Origin: an uncultured Lachnospiraceae bacterium
Lineage (GTDB): Bacteria > Bacillota > Clostridia > Lachnospirales > Lachnospiraceae
DNA length: 6,071 nt
NCBI GenBank assembly: GCA_905236925.1
Contig: CAJOQS010000072.1
Location: 1 to 6,071 of the forward strand
Direction: 5' to 3'
Below the pieces are notes generated by a model that searched no databases, had not been told where the DNA came from, and worked only from the letters and a program-made list of their open reading frames with translations. This document shows, in pieces, positions 1-6,071 of the stretch. The position numbers were made by a program, and so were the translations under genes. Position 1 is the stretch's first letter, and each line of letters opens with the position of its first letter.

Positions 1-2
1 AT

Positions 3-173
3 GAAAGCTCTCATGTTCAGAGATATCTTATGTTTTCCGAGCCAGAGAGCATGCAGCCGCTCCGCAATGCCGCCATTACCGCGATCCTGCTGACCGCGCT
101 GGCCGTTGCTGTCGACTTTGGATTGGTATTTCTTCGGATGCAAAAGAAAGAAAGTGAAGGACAGAGCTTATGA
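3..173 (+). CDS. C-terminal end of a membrane protein, 5' truncated by the window edge
   Basis: The reading frame is open from base 3 to a TGA at 171-173 and gives 56 residues, so the gene begins outside the window. The visible part has a short polar segment with two prolines (residues 14 and 19 of the fragment), one strongly hydrophobic helix (about 23-44) and a short charged tail rich in Lys, Glu and Arg. A proline-containing stretch leading into a final helix with a brief cytoplasmic tail resembles the second helix of Wzz-type polysaccharide co-polymerases, but 56 residues cannot prove it. The stop codon overlaps the next start in an ATGA, so the two genes are probably translationally coupled. 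The downstream cluster suggests a role in polysaccharide assembly or export. The frame is supported by the coupling and by the plausible helix; the other two forward frames contain early stops. Confidence 0.6.
   Translation, partial: ESSHVQRYLMFSEPESMQPLRNAAITAILLTALAVAVDFGLVFLRMQKKESEGQSL
156..161 (+). promoter_or_regulatory. Ribosome binding site for the co-polymerase/GGDEF-like gene
   Basis: GAAGGA lies 8 nt before the ATG at 170, inside the end of the preceding gene. It supports that start, which is also favoured by the ATGA overlap and by a basic N-terminus directly preceding the first membrane helix. Confidence 0.6.
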
Positions 174-2023
174 GACAGTTTAGTGCTGCAAGATACATCA
201 AGCGGTTCAAGTGGCTGATTTTCGCTCTGGCTGTGGCCGGCGCGCTCGGCGTATTCGTTTATGCTGTTAAAAGGCAGACTTATACAGCCTCCATGGTGAT
301 CCGGTACTCGGGCGGCTATGTCCCCGAAGATAAGAGAGAGATCTATTCACCGAACATCATTGACTCCGCGCTGATGGAACTGGACAACGATTCGAATATT
401 GACACGATCCGCTCCAGATTCTACGTTGAACCCGTGATCGATGAAGACGACCAGACGATGATCGCCGCACAGCTCGGACGCGGTCAGATTCCCGATTATG
501 TCGAGGATACCTACTGCATTTCTTATACCGATGAGCGAAGGGACTCTGCGCGAAATATCCTCGATGCCGTTATCAAGCATTACTATGACTCTTTTACAGA
601 GCAGTTTACAGAGGAGCAGATCCCGGAAAACGGTGTTGCGGGCACGTTCCTGAACGACAACGATTACCTTGACTGCGCAGAGGTTCTGGAAACCAACCTG
701 ACTGATATGCTGAAGTTCCTTTCACGAAAGGTCGAGGCACAGCCGGATCTTCGTTCGATCCACACCTGCTGCAGCTACCAGGATCTTTACGAGGCATTTA
801 ACTGCATATACCGTCACGATCTTCCTCTGCTTTATACGGAGATACTTGCAACCGCGGAGGCAAAAGACCGTGATGTGCTCAGCACAAGACTGCGCAAGGA
901 GATTTCCGACTATTATACGAAGCTCAATCATCTGGAAAAGCAGATCGATCTGTTGAATAATCTGATCGAAAGCTTTACACAGCAAACCGAAATAATTGAT
1001 GAGTATCACCGTGACGAAAACGCGGACGGTACGACCGGCAATGTTCTCGATGAGATGCAGCGCTTCTCGGGTTCCAGGCCTGACACGACATACGACAGCC
1101 TGATGAGTCAGTATGTTGAGCTTAGAACCGAGTACGAGTGCACAAAGATCGACATCGATCACAAGAGCTTTCTGCTCTCTACCTTCAACGGAGGACAGAA
1201 TCCGTTTGCTTCGCAGACGAAGACCGAAAACATGTCGGACGATTTTGTATCCGTTGCGGAGCCTGTAACCGAGGAACGCATCGCTAACCACATCGACGAG
1301 ATCGTTGCGATGTACAATGAATACTACGCTGTTGCCGACAGAACCTGCAGCGAGCTTAACGGTGTTCTGAGCGCAAGCTATCTTACGACTGTCAGCAGTA
1401 TCAGCGTTAAGGAGTCTATCAATCTGCCGCGCTATGTTACCATTGCGTTGCTGTTTTTCCTGATCTTTGGTATTGGTATTTCTATTGTTCTCGGCCGCGG
1501 AATCGAACTGGCCGAAGGCATGCTCTATATCGAGAAGGGACTGGATCTTCCGAACAGGGCGCGCTGCGATATGTACATCGAGGAAAACAGTGAGAAGTTC
1601 CTTCCGGAGAATTATGCGTGCATCGTCTGGAATGTTGCGCTTGGCAAGATATCGGAGCGATATGGCAGAAATGTCGGCGATACGGTGCTGAAGGATTTCG
1701 CGAAGATCCTGAAGAACTTCGAGGAGCTCTACGGATTTATCGCTTACAACGGCGGCGGACAGTTCTTCGCTTTCTTTGAGGACTGCTCCGAAAGAAAGCT
1801 TGAAGCGATCAACAGAACGATGACTCTGGAGACGGAGAATTACAATAAGGTCAAGGGTAGTGAGATGATGATCTATTCTACCGGATCCGTGATCACAACG
1901 GAGGCAGGTGTGTACCAACTCAGGCCTCTGATCCGCCTGGCGGTACAGCGTCAGCGTGGAACCGGCTCCGCACCGGTGGAGGAAAACGCAAAAAATGATG
2001 CAGTGGGAAACGGGAATAAGTGA
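170..2023 (+). CDS. Wzz-like polysaccharide co-polymerase fused to a degenerate GGDEF domain
   Basis: A 617-residue membrane protein. Residues 1-13 are basic and cytoplasmic, with helix 1 at about 14-33. A large extracytoplasmic region (about 34-420) follows, with coiled-coil-like heptads near 241-275 and 311-335. Helix 2 is at about 421-442, preceded by a proline at 420. The cytoplasmic C-terminus (about 450-593) matches a GGDEF domain in outline: LPNR at 460-463, a counterpart of the FKxIND/YGH stretch at 487-500 with YG at 498-499, VGD at 502-504, and GGGQF at 528-532 where GGDEF belongs. The metal-binding acidic residues are replaced (Trp487 and Val489 for the two Asp of the DxD-like strand; Gly530 and Gln531 in the signature), and the upstream RxxD inhibitory site reads ELYG, so cyclase activity is unlikely. 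Two terminal helices around a coiled-coil ectodomain, and a position beside a Wzy-like gene, suggest control of chain length. The alternative is a receptor-type GGDEF protein with an unrelated sensor ectodomain. The GGDEF-like call is firmer than the Wzz-like call. Confidence 0.7.
   Translation: MRQFSAARYIKRFKWLIFALAVAGALGVFVYAVKRQTYTASMVIRYSGGYVPEDKREIYSPNIIDSALMELDNDSNIDTIRSRFYVEPVIDEDDQTMIAAQLGRGQIPDYVEDTYCISYTDERRDSARNILDAVIKHYYDSFTEQFTEEQIPENGVAGTFLNDNDYLDCAEVLETNLTDMLKFLSRKVEAQPDLRSIHTCCSYQDLYEAFNCIYRHDLPLLYTEILATAEAKDRDVLSTRLRKEISDYYTKLNHLEKQIDLLNNLIESFTQQTEIIDEYHRDENADGTTGNVLDEMQRFSGSRPDTTYDSLMSQYVELRTEYECTKIDIDHKSFLLSTFNGGQNPFASQTKTENMSDDFVSVAEPVTEERIANHIDEIVAMYNEYYAVADRTCSELNGVLSASYLTTVSSISVKESINLPRYVTIALLFFLIFGIGISIVLGRGIELAEGMLYIEKGLDLPNRARCDMYIEENSEKFLPENYACIVWNVALGKISERYGRNVGDTVLKDFAKILKNFEELYGFIAYNGGGQFFAFFEDCSERKLEAINRTMTLETENYNKVKGSEMMIYSTGSVITTEAGVYQLRPLIRLAVQRQRGTGSAPVEENAKNDAVGNGNK
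1978..1982 (+). promoter_or_regulatory. Probable ribosome binding site for the Wzy-like gene
   Basis: GGAGG lies within the 3' end of the preceding gene, 12 nt before the ATG at 1995 and 15 nt before a second ATG at 1998. The spacing is longer than ideal. The in-frame GTG at 1956 has no comparable purine-rich site at the right distance, so the ATG at 1995 is preferred. Confidence 0.45.
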
Positions 2024-3377
2024 GAAAAAAACCGAAACGGACGCGTGGAATAACCCGACGTTCCGGGTCATGCCGGCACTGGGGGTCATGTTCACATTCC
2101 TCGCGGGAATGGGTGATTGGAAGGTCCTTAACGATTCATTCGGGGCTCTTCCTAAAGCCGCTTCACTTGGAGTGATCGCCCTCGCTCTGCTGAGCTTTTG
2201 GGTTAAGCCGGAAACTGCCCGCGTAAAGCGGGCATGTTCCTTTATTCCGCTCTTTTTTATGCTGCTCGCGGTTTATCTGCTGACGAGTCTGAGCATCTGG
2301 ATCAAGGATCTGGAAGTATTCGGATCGATCGGACGCAGCATGGAAAAGCTCGGATTTCAGGCGGTATCTATATTTTTCGCTGTCAGCATGGTGTATCTGT
2401 TCGGAAAAGGCGCAATCGACCTTTTCTTTATTTCCATGGTGATGAGCAACACCGCGATCATTCTGCTGGAGGTTCCCAAATACGGCATTGTGGAGAGCAT
2501 AATGTCCGTATATGAGGGTATTGTAAGCTTTGGTGAAGCAGAAGGCTTCATGCGAGCGCTGGAACTGCACGACATGACTTTCCTGTTCGGACAGTTTTTC
2601 ATTTACTATCTGTTTTTTGCCGGGCGAGAGGATCCCGAGAACCGCGACAAGTATCGTTTCTATGCGGCTGTCTGCCTTTTCTTCCTGCTCCTCGGCTTTA
2701 AGCGTCTGGTTTTTCCTGCAATCCTTTTTGCCCTGATTGTCGCTTTTGCGTTGTACAGTGCCAAGCATATTCGCAGACACCTGTTTATTCTGGGCTGTGC
2801 AGCAGTTGGGCTGAGTTTTCTGTATATTTATCTGATAAACAGCGGCTTGTTGACATCGCTCCTGCTTTCAGTCGGTGTCGATATGAAGGGCCGTGATGAT
2901 TTCTGGAAACTGGCCGGAAACTATTACGAGTTCTCGATCTTTTGGCGGGGACTGGGTTTTGAAGCCGTTCAGACGCTTGTCAGTTCATGGGTGGAACAGG
3001 GATTAATAAACCACGCCTATCCGTTACACAACGATTTTCTGAAGGTCTATCTTGAACTGGGTACGATCGGTCTGGCGCTATGGAGTGGTATCCAGTACGT
3101 ATTCTATCCGCAGTACTGGGCAAAGAAGCACTTTTCGACCTGTGCCGTTCTGTATTTCGCTCTGATATCCTACATGAGCGTCACTTATCTTACTGACAAC
3201 ACGGCATTTTATTACTGGAGCTCTATCGGGCTGCGACTTCTTCCTATGGCTTACAGTTTCTCAAAGCCCATGGATGAAGAGGCTCCCTGGAAGCCGTCCA
3301 GTGTTTCGGAACTTGCTTCCTCAATAAAACAATTGGAGGAAGCGGATATTATTGATCACAAGGAGCTCGGTGAATGA
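1995..3377 (+). CDS. O-antigen ligase/Wzy-type polysaccharide polymerase
   Basis: A 460-residue polytopic membrane protein with roughly 10-12 hydrophobic helices. From this start, a larger external loop (about 285-350) lies between the helices near 262-282 and 353-370. The loop carries the family hallmarks: Arg300 and Trp304 followed by GLGF at 319-322, HNDFL at 345-349 and ELGTIG at 354-359. A conserved-type Arg (237) lies in LGFKR at the start of a helix. Members of the O-antigen ligase/Wzy superfamily join lipid-carrier-linked glycans on the outer face of the membrane. Which reaction applies (polymerisation of repeat units or ligation to an acceptor) cannot be read from the sequence. In a Gram-positive polysaccharide cluster, polymerase is more likely. 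The gene overlaps the co-polymerase-like gene by about 29 nt, as expected for partners in Wzx/Wzy-dependent synthesis. An upstream GTG at 1956 would add 13 residues of unlikely, basic sequence. The C-terminal tail (about 424-460) is polar. Confidence 0.85.
   Translation: MMQWETGISEKKTETDAWNNPTFRVMPALGVMFTFLAGMGDWKVLNDSFGALPKAASLGVIALALLSFWVKPETARVKRACSFIPLFFMLLAVYLLTSLSIWIKDLEVFGSIGRSMEKLGFQAVSIFFAVSMVYLFGKGAIDLFFISMVMSNTAIILLEVPKYGIVESIMSVYEGIVSFGEAEGFMRALELHDMTFLFGQFFIYYLFFAGREDPENRDKYRFYAAVCLFFLLLGFKRLVFPAILFALIVAFALYSAKHIRRHLFILGCAAVGLSFLYIYLINSGLLTSLLLSVGVDMKGRDDFWKLAGNYYEFSIFWRGLGFEAVQTLVSSWVEQGLINHAYPLHNDFLKVYLELGTIGLALWSGIQYVFYPQYWAKKHFSTCAVLYFALISYMSVTYLTDNTAFYYWSSIGLRLLPMAYSFSKPMDEEAPWKPSSVSELASSIKQLEEADIIDHKELGE
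3360..3365 (+). promoter_or_regulatory. Ribosome binding site for the GT2 gene
   Basis: AAGGAG lies 8 nt before the ATG at 3374, within the last codons of the Wzy-like gene. It favours 3374 as the start; a second in-frame ATG follows immediately at 3377 and would shorten the protein by one residue. Confidence 0.65.
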
Positions 3378-4360
3378 TGATTACTATGGTCGTTTCCGTG
3401 TACAACACGGGGAAATATCTGCCAAAAGCCATGGAAAACCTTCTTGCCCAGACATACCGGGACTTCGAAATCCTCATCGTGGATGACGGTTCAACGGACG
3501 GAAGCGCCGAGGAATGCGAACGGCAGGCGGAGGGGCACGAGAATGTCCGCGTTTTCCATAAAGCCAACGGCGGTCTCTCGTCTGCACGGAATTTCGGTAT
3601 TGAACATGCCAACGGTGATCGCATTATTTTCCCGGATCCTGATGACTGGGTTGCGCCTGATTACCTGGAGCGCCTGGTTTCGATAGAACAGCAGTACAAC
3701 GCGGACCTGGCCATATGCGGCCATTATCTGTGCAAGAAAGGCAAGACTGAAGTCTGGAATCCCAAAGCCCGTCCGATGAGCATTGACGCGGAAAAAGCAA
3801 TGGAGATGCTGATCCTGCCTGATTCCTTCTGCGGCTACGCATGGAACAAACTATACAGAATGGACGTGATTCGAGATAACAACCTGCGGTTCGATGTGGA
3901 GCTGGGTGTTATTCAGGACCTGCACTTTGCTGTAAGATACTTCGCTCACTGCAAAACTGTGGCATATGATCCGGCACCCCTCTACTATTACAGCCGTGAC
4001 AACGGCGGTGTGACATTGTTCAGAAAAACACTGGGGGAGCGTGAACTTAGCGGACTGACAACCTATGAGCGCATTGCCGAGTTCGCGCACGGCACCCATC
4101 CGAAGGTGGAGGAGGCGGCCCTTGCCGCACTGGCTGAGCGCAGCCTGCGCTTCATAGGGATTTATAACCACCTTGGCATGAACGAACCGGAAAAGCTGGC
4201 TATGCTCCGGGAACGGTTCATGCAGAATAAAAAGTATTTCTTTGCGAGCAGGGTTTACACATTCAAACACAAATGTGCCGCACTGGTTGCCATATATTCA
4301 CCGTCCGCATACTATTTCCTTGTCCGTCATTTCGGACATATGAGGGAAAGCAGGTATTAA
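3374..4360 (+). CDS. Family 2 glycosyltransferase (GT-A fold)
   Basis: A 328-residue cytoplasmic or membrane-associated enzyme expected to transfer a sugar from a nucleotide-sugar donor to a lipid-linked glycan. The N-terminal GT-A domain shows the GT2 signature in order: a VVSVYNTGKYL strand and loop (6-16), AQTYRDFEI (25-33), VDDGSTDGS (36-44), NGGLSSARNFGI (65-76) and the metal-binding region DPDDW (88-92), which serves as the DXD. WNKLYR at 157-162 is the usual feature of this large bacterial subgroup. The later acidic motif, often ED, reads QD at 181-182 and keeps the aspartate. The C-terminal 100 residues are less conserved, end with aromatic and basic residues and may bind membrane or acceptor. 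Donor and acceptor specificity cannot be predicted. The start overlaps the previous stop in an ATGA and the next gene begins 1 nt after its stop, so it is co-expressed with the polymerase and the glycerophosphotransferase-like gene. Confidence 0.92.
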   Translation: MMITMVVSVYNTGKYLPKAMENLLAQTYRDFEILIVDDGSTDGSAEECERQAEGHENVRVFHKANGGLSSARNFGIEHANGDRIIFPDPDDWVAPDYLERLVSIEQQYNADLAICGHYLCKKGKTEVWNPKARPMSIDAEKAMEMLILPDSFCGYAWNKLYRMDVIRDNNLRFDVELGVIQDLHFAVRYFAHCKTVAYDPAPLYYYSRDNGGVTLFRKTLGERELSGLTTYERIAEFAHGTHPKVEEAALAALAERSLRFIGIYNHLGMNEPEKLAMLRERFMQNKKYFFASRVYTFKHKCAALVAIYSPSAYYFLVRHFGHMRESRY

Positions 4361-4361
4361 G

Positions 4362-5543
4362 ATGCTTGGAAAGCTTAAAAAAGTGCCGGTTTACGGCAAA
4401 AACGTTCTGCTTTTTCTGGTGCTGTATCTTCCGGCACGGATCCTTCGACGTGTCAATCCGTCATATCGCGGCCTTTGGCTGGTATCGGAGCGCGGCTTTG
4501 ACGCGCGGGACAACGGCTACTGGTTTTTCAGATATCTGCGGGAGAAACACAGCGACATAAATTCGTGCTTTGTCATCACACCGGATAGTCCGGACCGCGA
4601 CAGGGTCGCGTGCCTCGGGAAAACGGTCAGATTTCAGAGCATACGGCATTATCTGATGTTTCTGGCAGCGGATGTACTGGTGGGTACGCACCTGCAGCCC
4701 GCCGCGCCTGATCTGTGGGTCTTCTTTCATCTGAGTCAGTGGGGCTTCCGCGAAAAGGGATTACGCATATTCCTTCAGCACGGCGTCATTAAGGACGACA
4801 TGACCTACCTGCATTATCCCACATCACGCATGAACATATTTGTCTGCGGTGCAAGGCCGGAGTATGAATATGTTTCCTCCACCTACGGACATCCGGAAGG
4901 TGTTGTGCGCTATCTGGGTCTCTGCCGTTTTGACAACCTGCCCGTGGGCGGTGCTCATGAACGGGAGATACTGGTTATGCCGACCTGGCGAGGCGCGTTC
5001 TATCCAAGCGGCGACGCTTTCGTAAACACACCCTTTTTCAAACATTTTCAGGCCCTGCTCAATGCGCCGGAGCTTTCTGAACTTCTCGAAAAGCTGGATT
5101 ACAAACTGATCTTTTACCCGCACATTGAGCTTCAAAAGGAGCTGCATCATTTCACATCGCCCTCTGAGCGAATAATCCTTGCAGATTGCACAACACATGA
5201 TGTTCAGGATCTGCTGATCCGGTGCAGCCTTCTGATAACTGATTATTCGAGCGTTTTTAATGATGTGGCATATATGAACAAGCCGGTGATCTATTACCAG
5301 TTCGACTGGGATGATTATCGTAGCCGCCTCTACGCGGAGGGCTACTTCTCCTACGAGAAGGACGGCTTCGGTCCTGTTGTGAAGACGCAAACCGAGCTGC
5401 TTTCCGCGCTGAATGCAGCCGCCGAAAGCGGCTTTGAACCTGTTTCACCGTACCGTGAAAGGATAGAGGCGTTTTATCCGCTGCACGACAGACAAAACTG
5501 TGAGAGGACATTCCGCGCGATCGAGGATCTGATGCGGAATTGA
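4362..5543 (+). CDS. CDP-glycerol glycerophosphotransferase family protein (TagB/TagF-like)
   Basis: A 393-residue protein about the length of the TagB-type catalytic unit, far shorter than two-domain TagF. Family members transfer glycerol-phosphate (or ribitol-phosphate) from a CDP-activated donor to a lipid-linked glycan or teichoic acid at the cytoplasmic face. Visible landmarks: a hydrophobic/basic N-terminal segment (about 10-30) suited to membrane attachment, QHG at 139-141 with the expected catalytic-type His140, GLCRFDNL at 186-193, MPTWR at 206-210, FYPH with His254 in the position of the second family histidine, and the C-terminal signature ITDYSSVFNDVAY (292-304) followed by KPVIYYQFD (307-315). 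These fit the GT-B-like fold of the family and the key residues appear intact. The neighbouring glycosyltransferases and polymerase suggest that it decorates or links a polysaccharide repeat with polyol-phosphate rather than making a classical poly(glycerol-phosphate) wall teichoic acid; this is inference. The start follows the GT2 stop by 1 nt, with only a weak AGG at 4352-4354 as binding site. Confidence 0.9.
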   Translation: MLGKLKKVPVYGKNVLLFLVLYLPARILRRVNPSYRGLWLVSERGFDARDNGYWFFRYLREKHSDINSCFVITPDSPDRDRVACLGKTVRFQSIRHYLMFLAADVLVGTHLQPAAPDLWVFFHLSQWGFREKGLRIFLQHGVIKDDMTYLHYPTSRMNIFVCGARPEYEYVSSTYGHPEGVVRYLGLCRFDNLPVGGAHEREILVMPTWRGAFYPSGDAFVNTPFFKHFQALLNAPELSELLEKLDYKLIFYPHIELQKELHHFTSPSERIILADCTTHDVQDLLIRCSLLITDYSSVFNDVAYMNKPVIYYQFDWDDYRSRLYAEGYFSYEKDGFGPVVKTQTELLSALNAAAESGFEPVSPYRERIEAFYPLHDRQNCERTFRAIEDLMRN

Positions 5544-5557
5544 CGGACATACAGTCC

Positions 5558-5563
5558 GGGAGG
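5558..5563 (+). promoter_or_regulatory. Strong ribosome binding site for the GT4 gene
   Basis: GGGAGG lies 8 nt before the ATG at 5572. It is in the only true intergenic gap of the window (5544-5571, 28 nt), which has no room for an internal promoter or terminator and contains no hairpin. Confidence 0.75.
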
Positions 5564-5571
5564 ATTTTATC

Positions 5572-6071
5572 ATGAAGATCGCAATGCTCGGACATAAAAG
5601 AATTCCCTCACGTGAGGGTGGCATCGAGGTGGTCGTAGAAGAGCTTTCCATGCGGATGGCGAAGCTGGGACACCGGGTTACCTGCTATAACCGCAGGGGG
5701 CGCCATGTTGCGGGAGAGAGCTTCGGGACGGCAGATAATTCGATCCGGGAGTACCGCGATGTACAGATACGCTGGGTACCGACCATTGACCGCCGCGGCC
5801 TTGCAGCGCTGACAGGAGCTATCACAGCATCGGTTCGCTGCCTGTTCGGGGGATATGACATTGTACATTTCCATGCCGAAGGACCTTCGATCATGTGCTG
5901 GCTTCCGAAACTGTTCGGCAAGACGGTGATCGTGACGGTACACGGACTGGATCACAGGCGCGGGAAATGGGGAAAGCTTGCAAAAGCGACGATCCTGAAG
6001 GGCGAAAAGAACGCCGTACGCTACGCCGACGCCGTGATCGTCCTGAGTGAGGATGTACGCAGATATTTCAG
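5572..6071 (+). CDS. Glycosyltransferase, GT4-type (GT-B fold), 3' truncated by the window edge
   Basis: 166 complete codons are visible with no stop, so the gene continues past the window. The fragment is the N-terminal, acceptor-binding half of a GT-B glycosyltransferase. It has a first beta strand MKIAMLGH (1-8), a glycine-rich loop REGGIE (14-19) followed by the VVEEL helix, a YDIVHFHAEGPS segment (95-106), VTVHGLD (121-127) and YADAVIVLSE (151-160). The IPSREGGIE-type opening and the HFHAEGPS/VHGLD pair are typical of rhamnosyltransferase-like (DUF1972-type N-terminus) GT4 enzymes common in exopolysaccharide clusters. The donor-binding half with the E-x7-E motif lies outside the window, so specificity and integrity cannot be judged. 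The start is well set by the GGGAGG site 8 nt upstream. Its product likely acts early in building the repeat unit alongside the GT2 enzyme. Confidence 0.88.
   Translation, partial: MKIAMLGHKRIPSREGGIEVVVEELSMRMAKLGHRVTCYNRRGRHVAGESFGTADNSIREYRDVQIRWVPTIDRRGLAALTGAITASVRCLFGGYDIVHFHAEGPSIMCWLPKLFGKTVIVTVHGLDHRRGKWGKLAKATILKGEKNAVRYADAVIVLSEDVRRYF

Noticed and set aside
1751..1765. Active diguanylate cyclase
   Set aside because: The signature is GGGQF and the other metal ligand positions are non-acidic, so an enzymatically active call is not supported.
722..2095. Long open reading frame on the - strand (457 codons)
   Set aside because: It lies antisense to the co-polymerase/GGDEF-like gene, its translation has no recognisable motif or membrane pattern, and the + strand frame has clear domains, a binding site and operon overlaps. 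It is a codon-usage shadow.
4824..5390. Open frame of 188 codons on the - strand
   Set aside because: It is antisense to the TagB/TagF-like gene, whose family motifs run through the same region; no plausible domain is seen in the antisense product.
5605..5618. Perfect 14-bp palindrome CCCTCACGTGAGGG just inside the GT4 gene
   Set aside because: It falls on the codons for the conserved PSREG motif, and a 14-bp palindrome is expected by chance about 0.4 times in 6 kb (6071/4^7). There is no second copy nearby and no reason to call it an operator.
1..6071. CRISPR array, tRNA/rRNA, insertion sequence or phage genes
   Set aside because: Coding sequence fills almost the whole window; no spaced direct repeats, tRNA-like cloverleaf, terminal inverted repeats or transposase motifs were seen.

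Overview
The window is a compact stretch of a surface-polysaccharide (capsule/exopolysaccharide or teichoic-acid-like) biosynthesis cluster. All genes are on the + strand. There is one partial gene at the left edge, four complete genes, and a glycosyltransferase cut by the right edge. Adjacent genes overlap or nearly touch (4-nt ATGA overlap, about 29-nt overlap, 4-nt ATGA overlap, 1-nt gap, 28-nt gap). No promoter or terminator is visible, so this looks like the interior of one long operon. Purine-rich Shine-Dalgarno sites, balanced base composition, a CDP-glycerol-type glycerophosphotransferase and the style of the last glycosyltransferase suggest a Gram-positive anaerobe of class Clostridia (Lachnospiraceae/Ruminococcaceae-like). 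That assignment is inference; no marker gene is present.

Layout: 3-173 is the C-terminal end of a membrane protein (one helix and a short charged tail). 170-2023 is a two-helix membrane protein whose N-terminal part resembles a Wzz-type polysaccharide co-polymerase and whose cytoplasmic C-terminus is a degenerate GGDEF (diguanylate-cyclase-like) domain. 1995-3377 is a polytopic O-antigen ligase/Wzy-type polymerase. 3374-4360 is a GT2 family glycosyltransferase. 4362-5543 is a CDP-glycerol:glycerophosphotransferase family (TagB/TagF-like) protein. 5572-6071 is the N-terminal half of a GT4-type (GT-B fold) glycosyltransferase.

Likely joint function (inference): the GT4 and GT2 enzymes build a repeat unit on a lipid carrier, the TagB/TagF-like enzyme adds glycerol-phosphate or another polyol-phosphate, the Wzy-like protein polymerises or ligates the product outside the membrane, and the co-polymerase-like protein sets chain length.

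The most interesting element is the 617-residue protein. Its GGDEF-like domain sits at the C-terminal cytoplasmic position where Wzc-type co-polymerases carry a tyrosine kinase. It keeps the fold landmarks (LPNR, YG..VGD..L, GG..F) but has lost the metal-binding acidic residues and the inhibitory RxxD site. It may be a catalytically dead nucleotide sensor or structural module built into the chain-length regulator.
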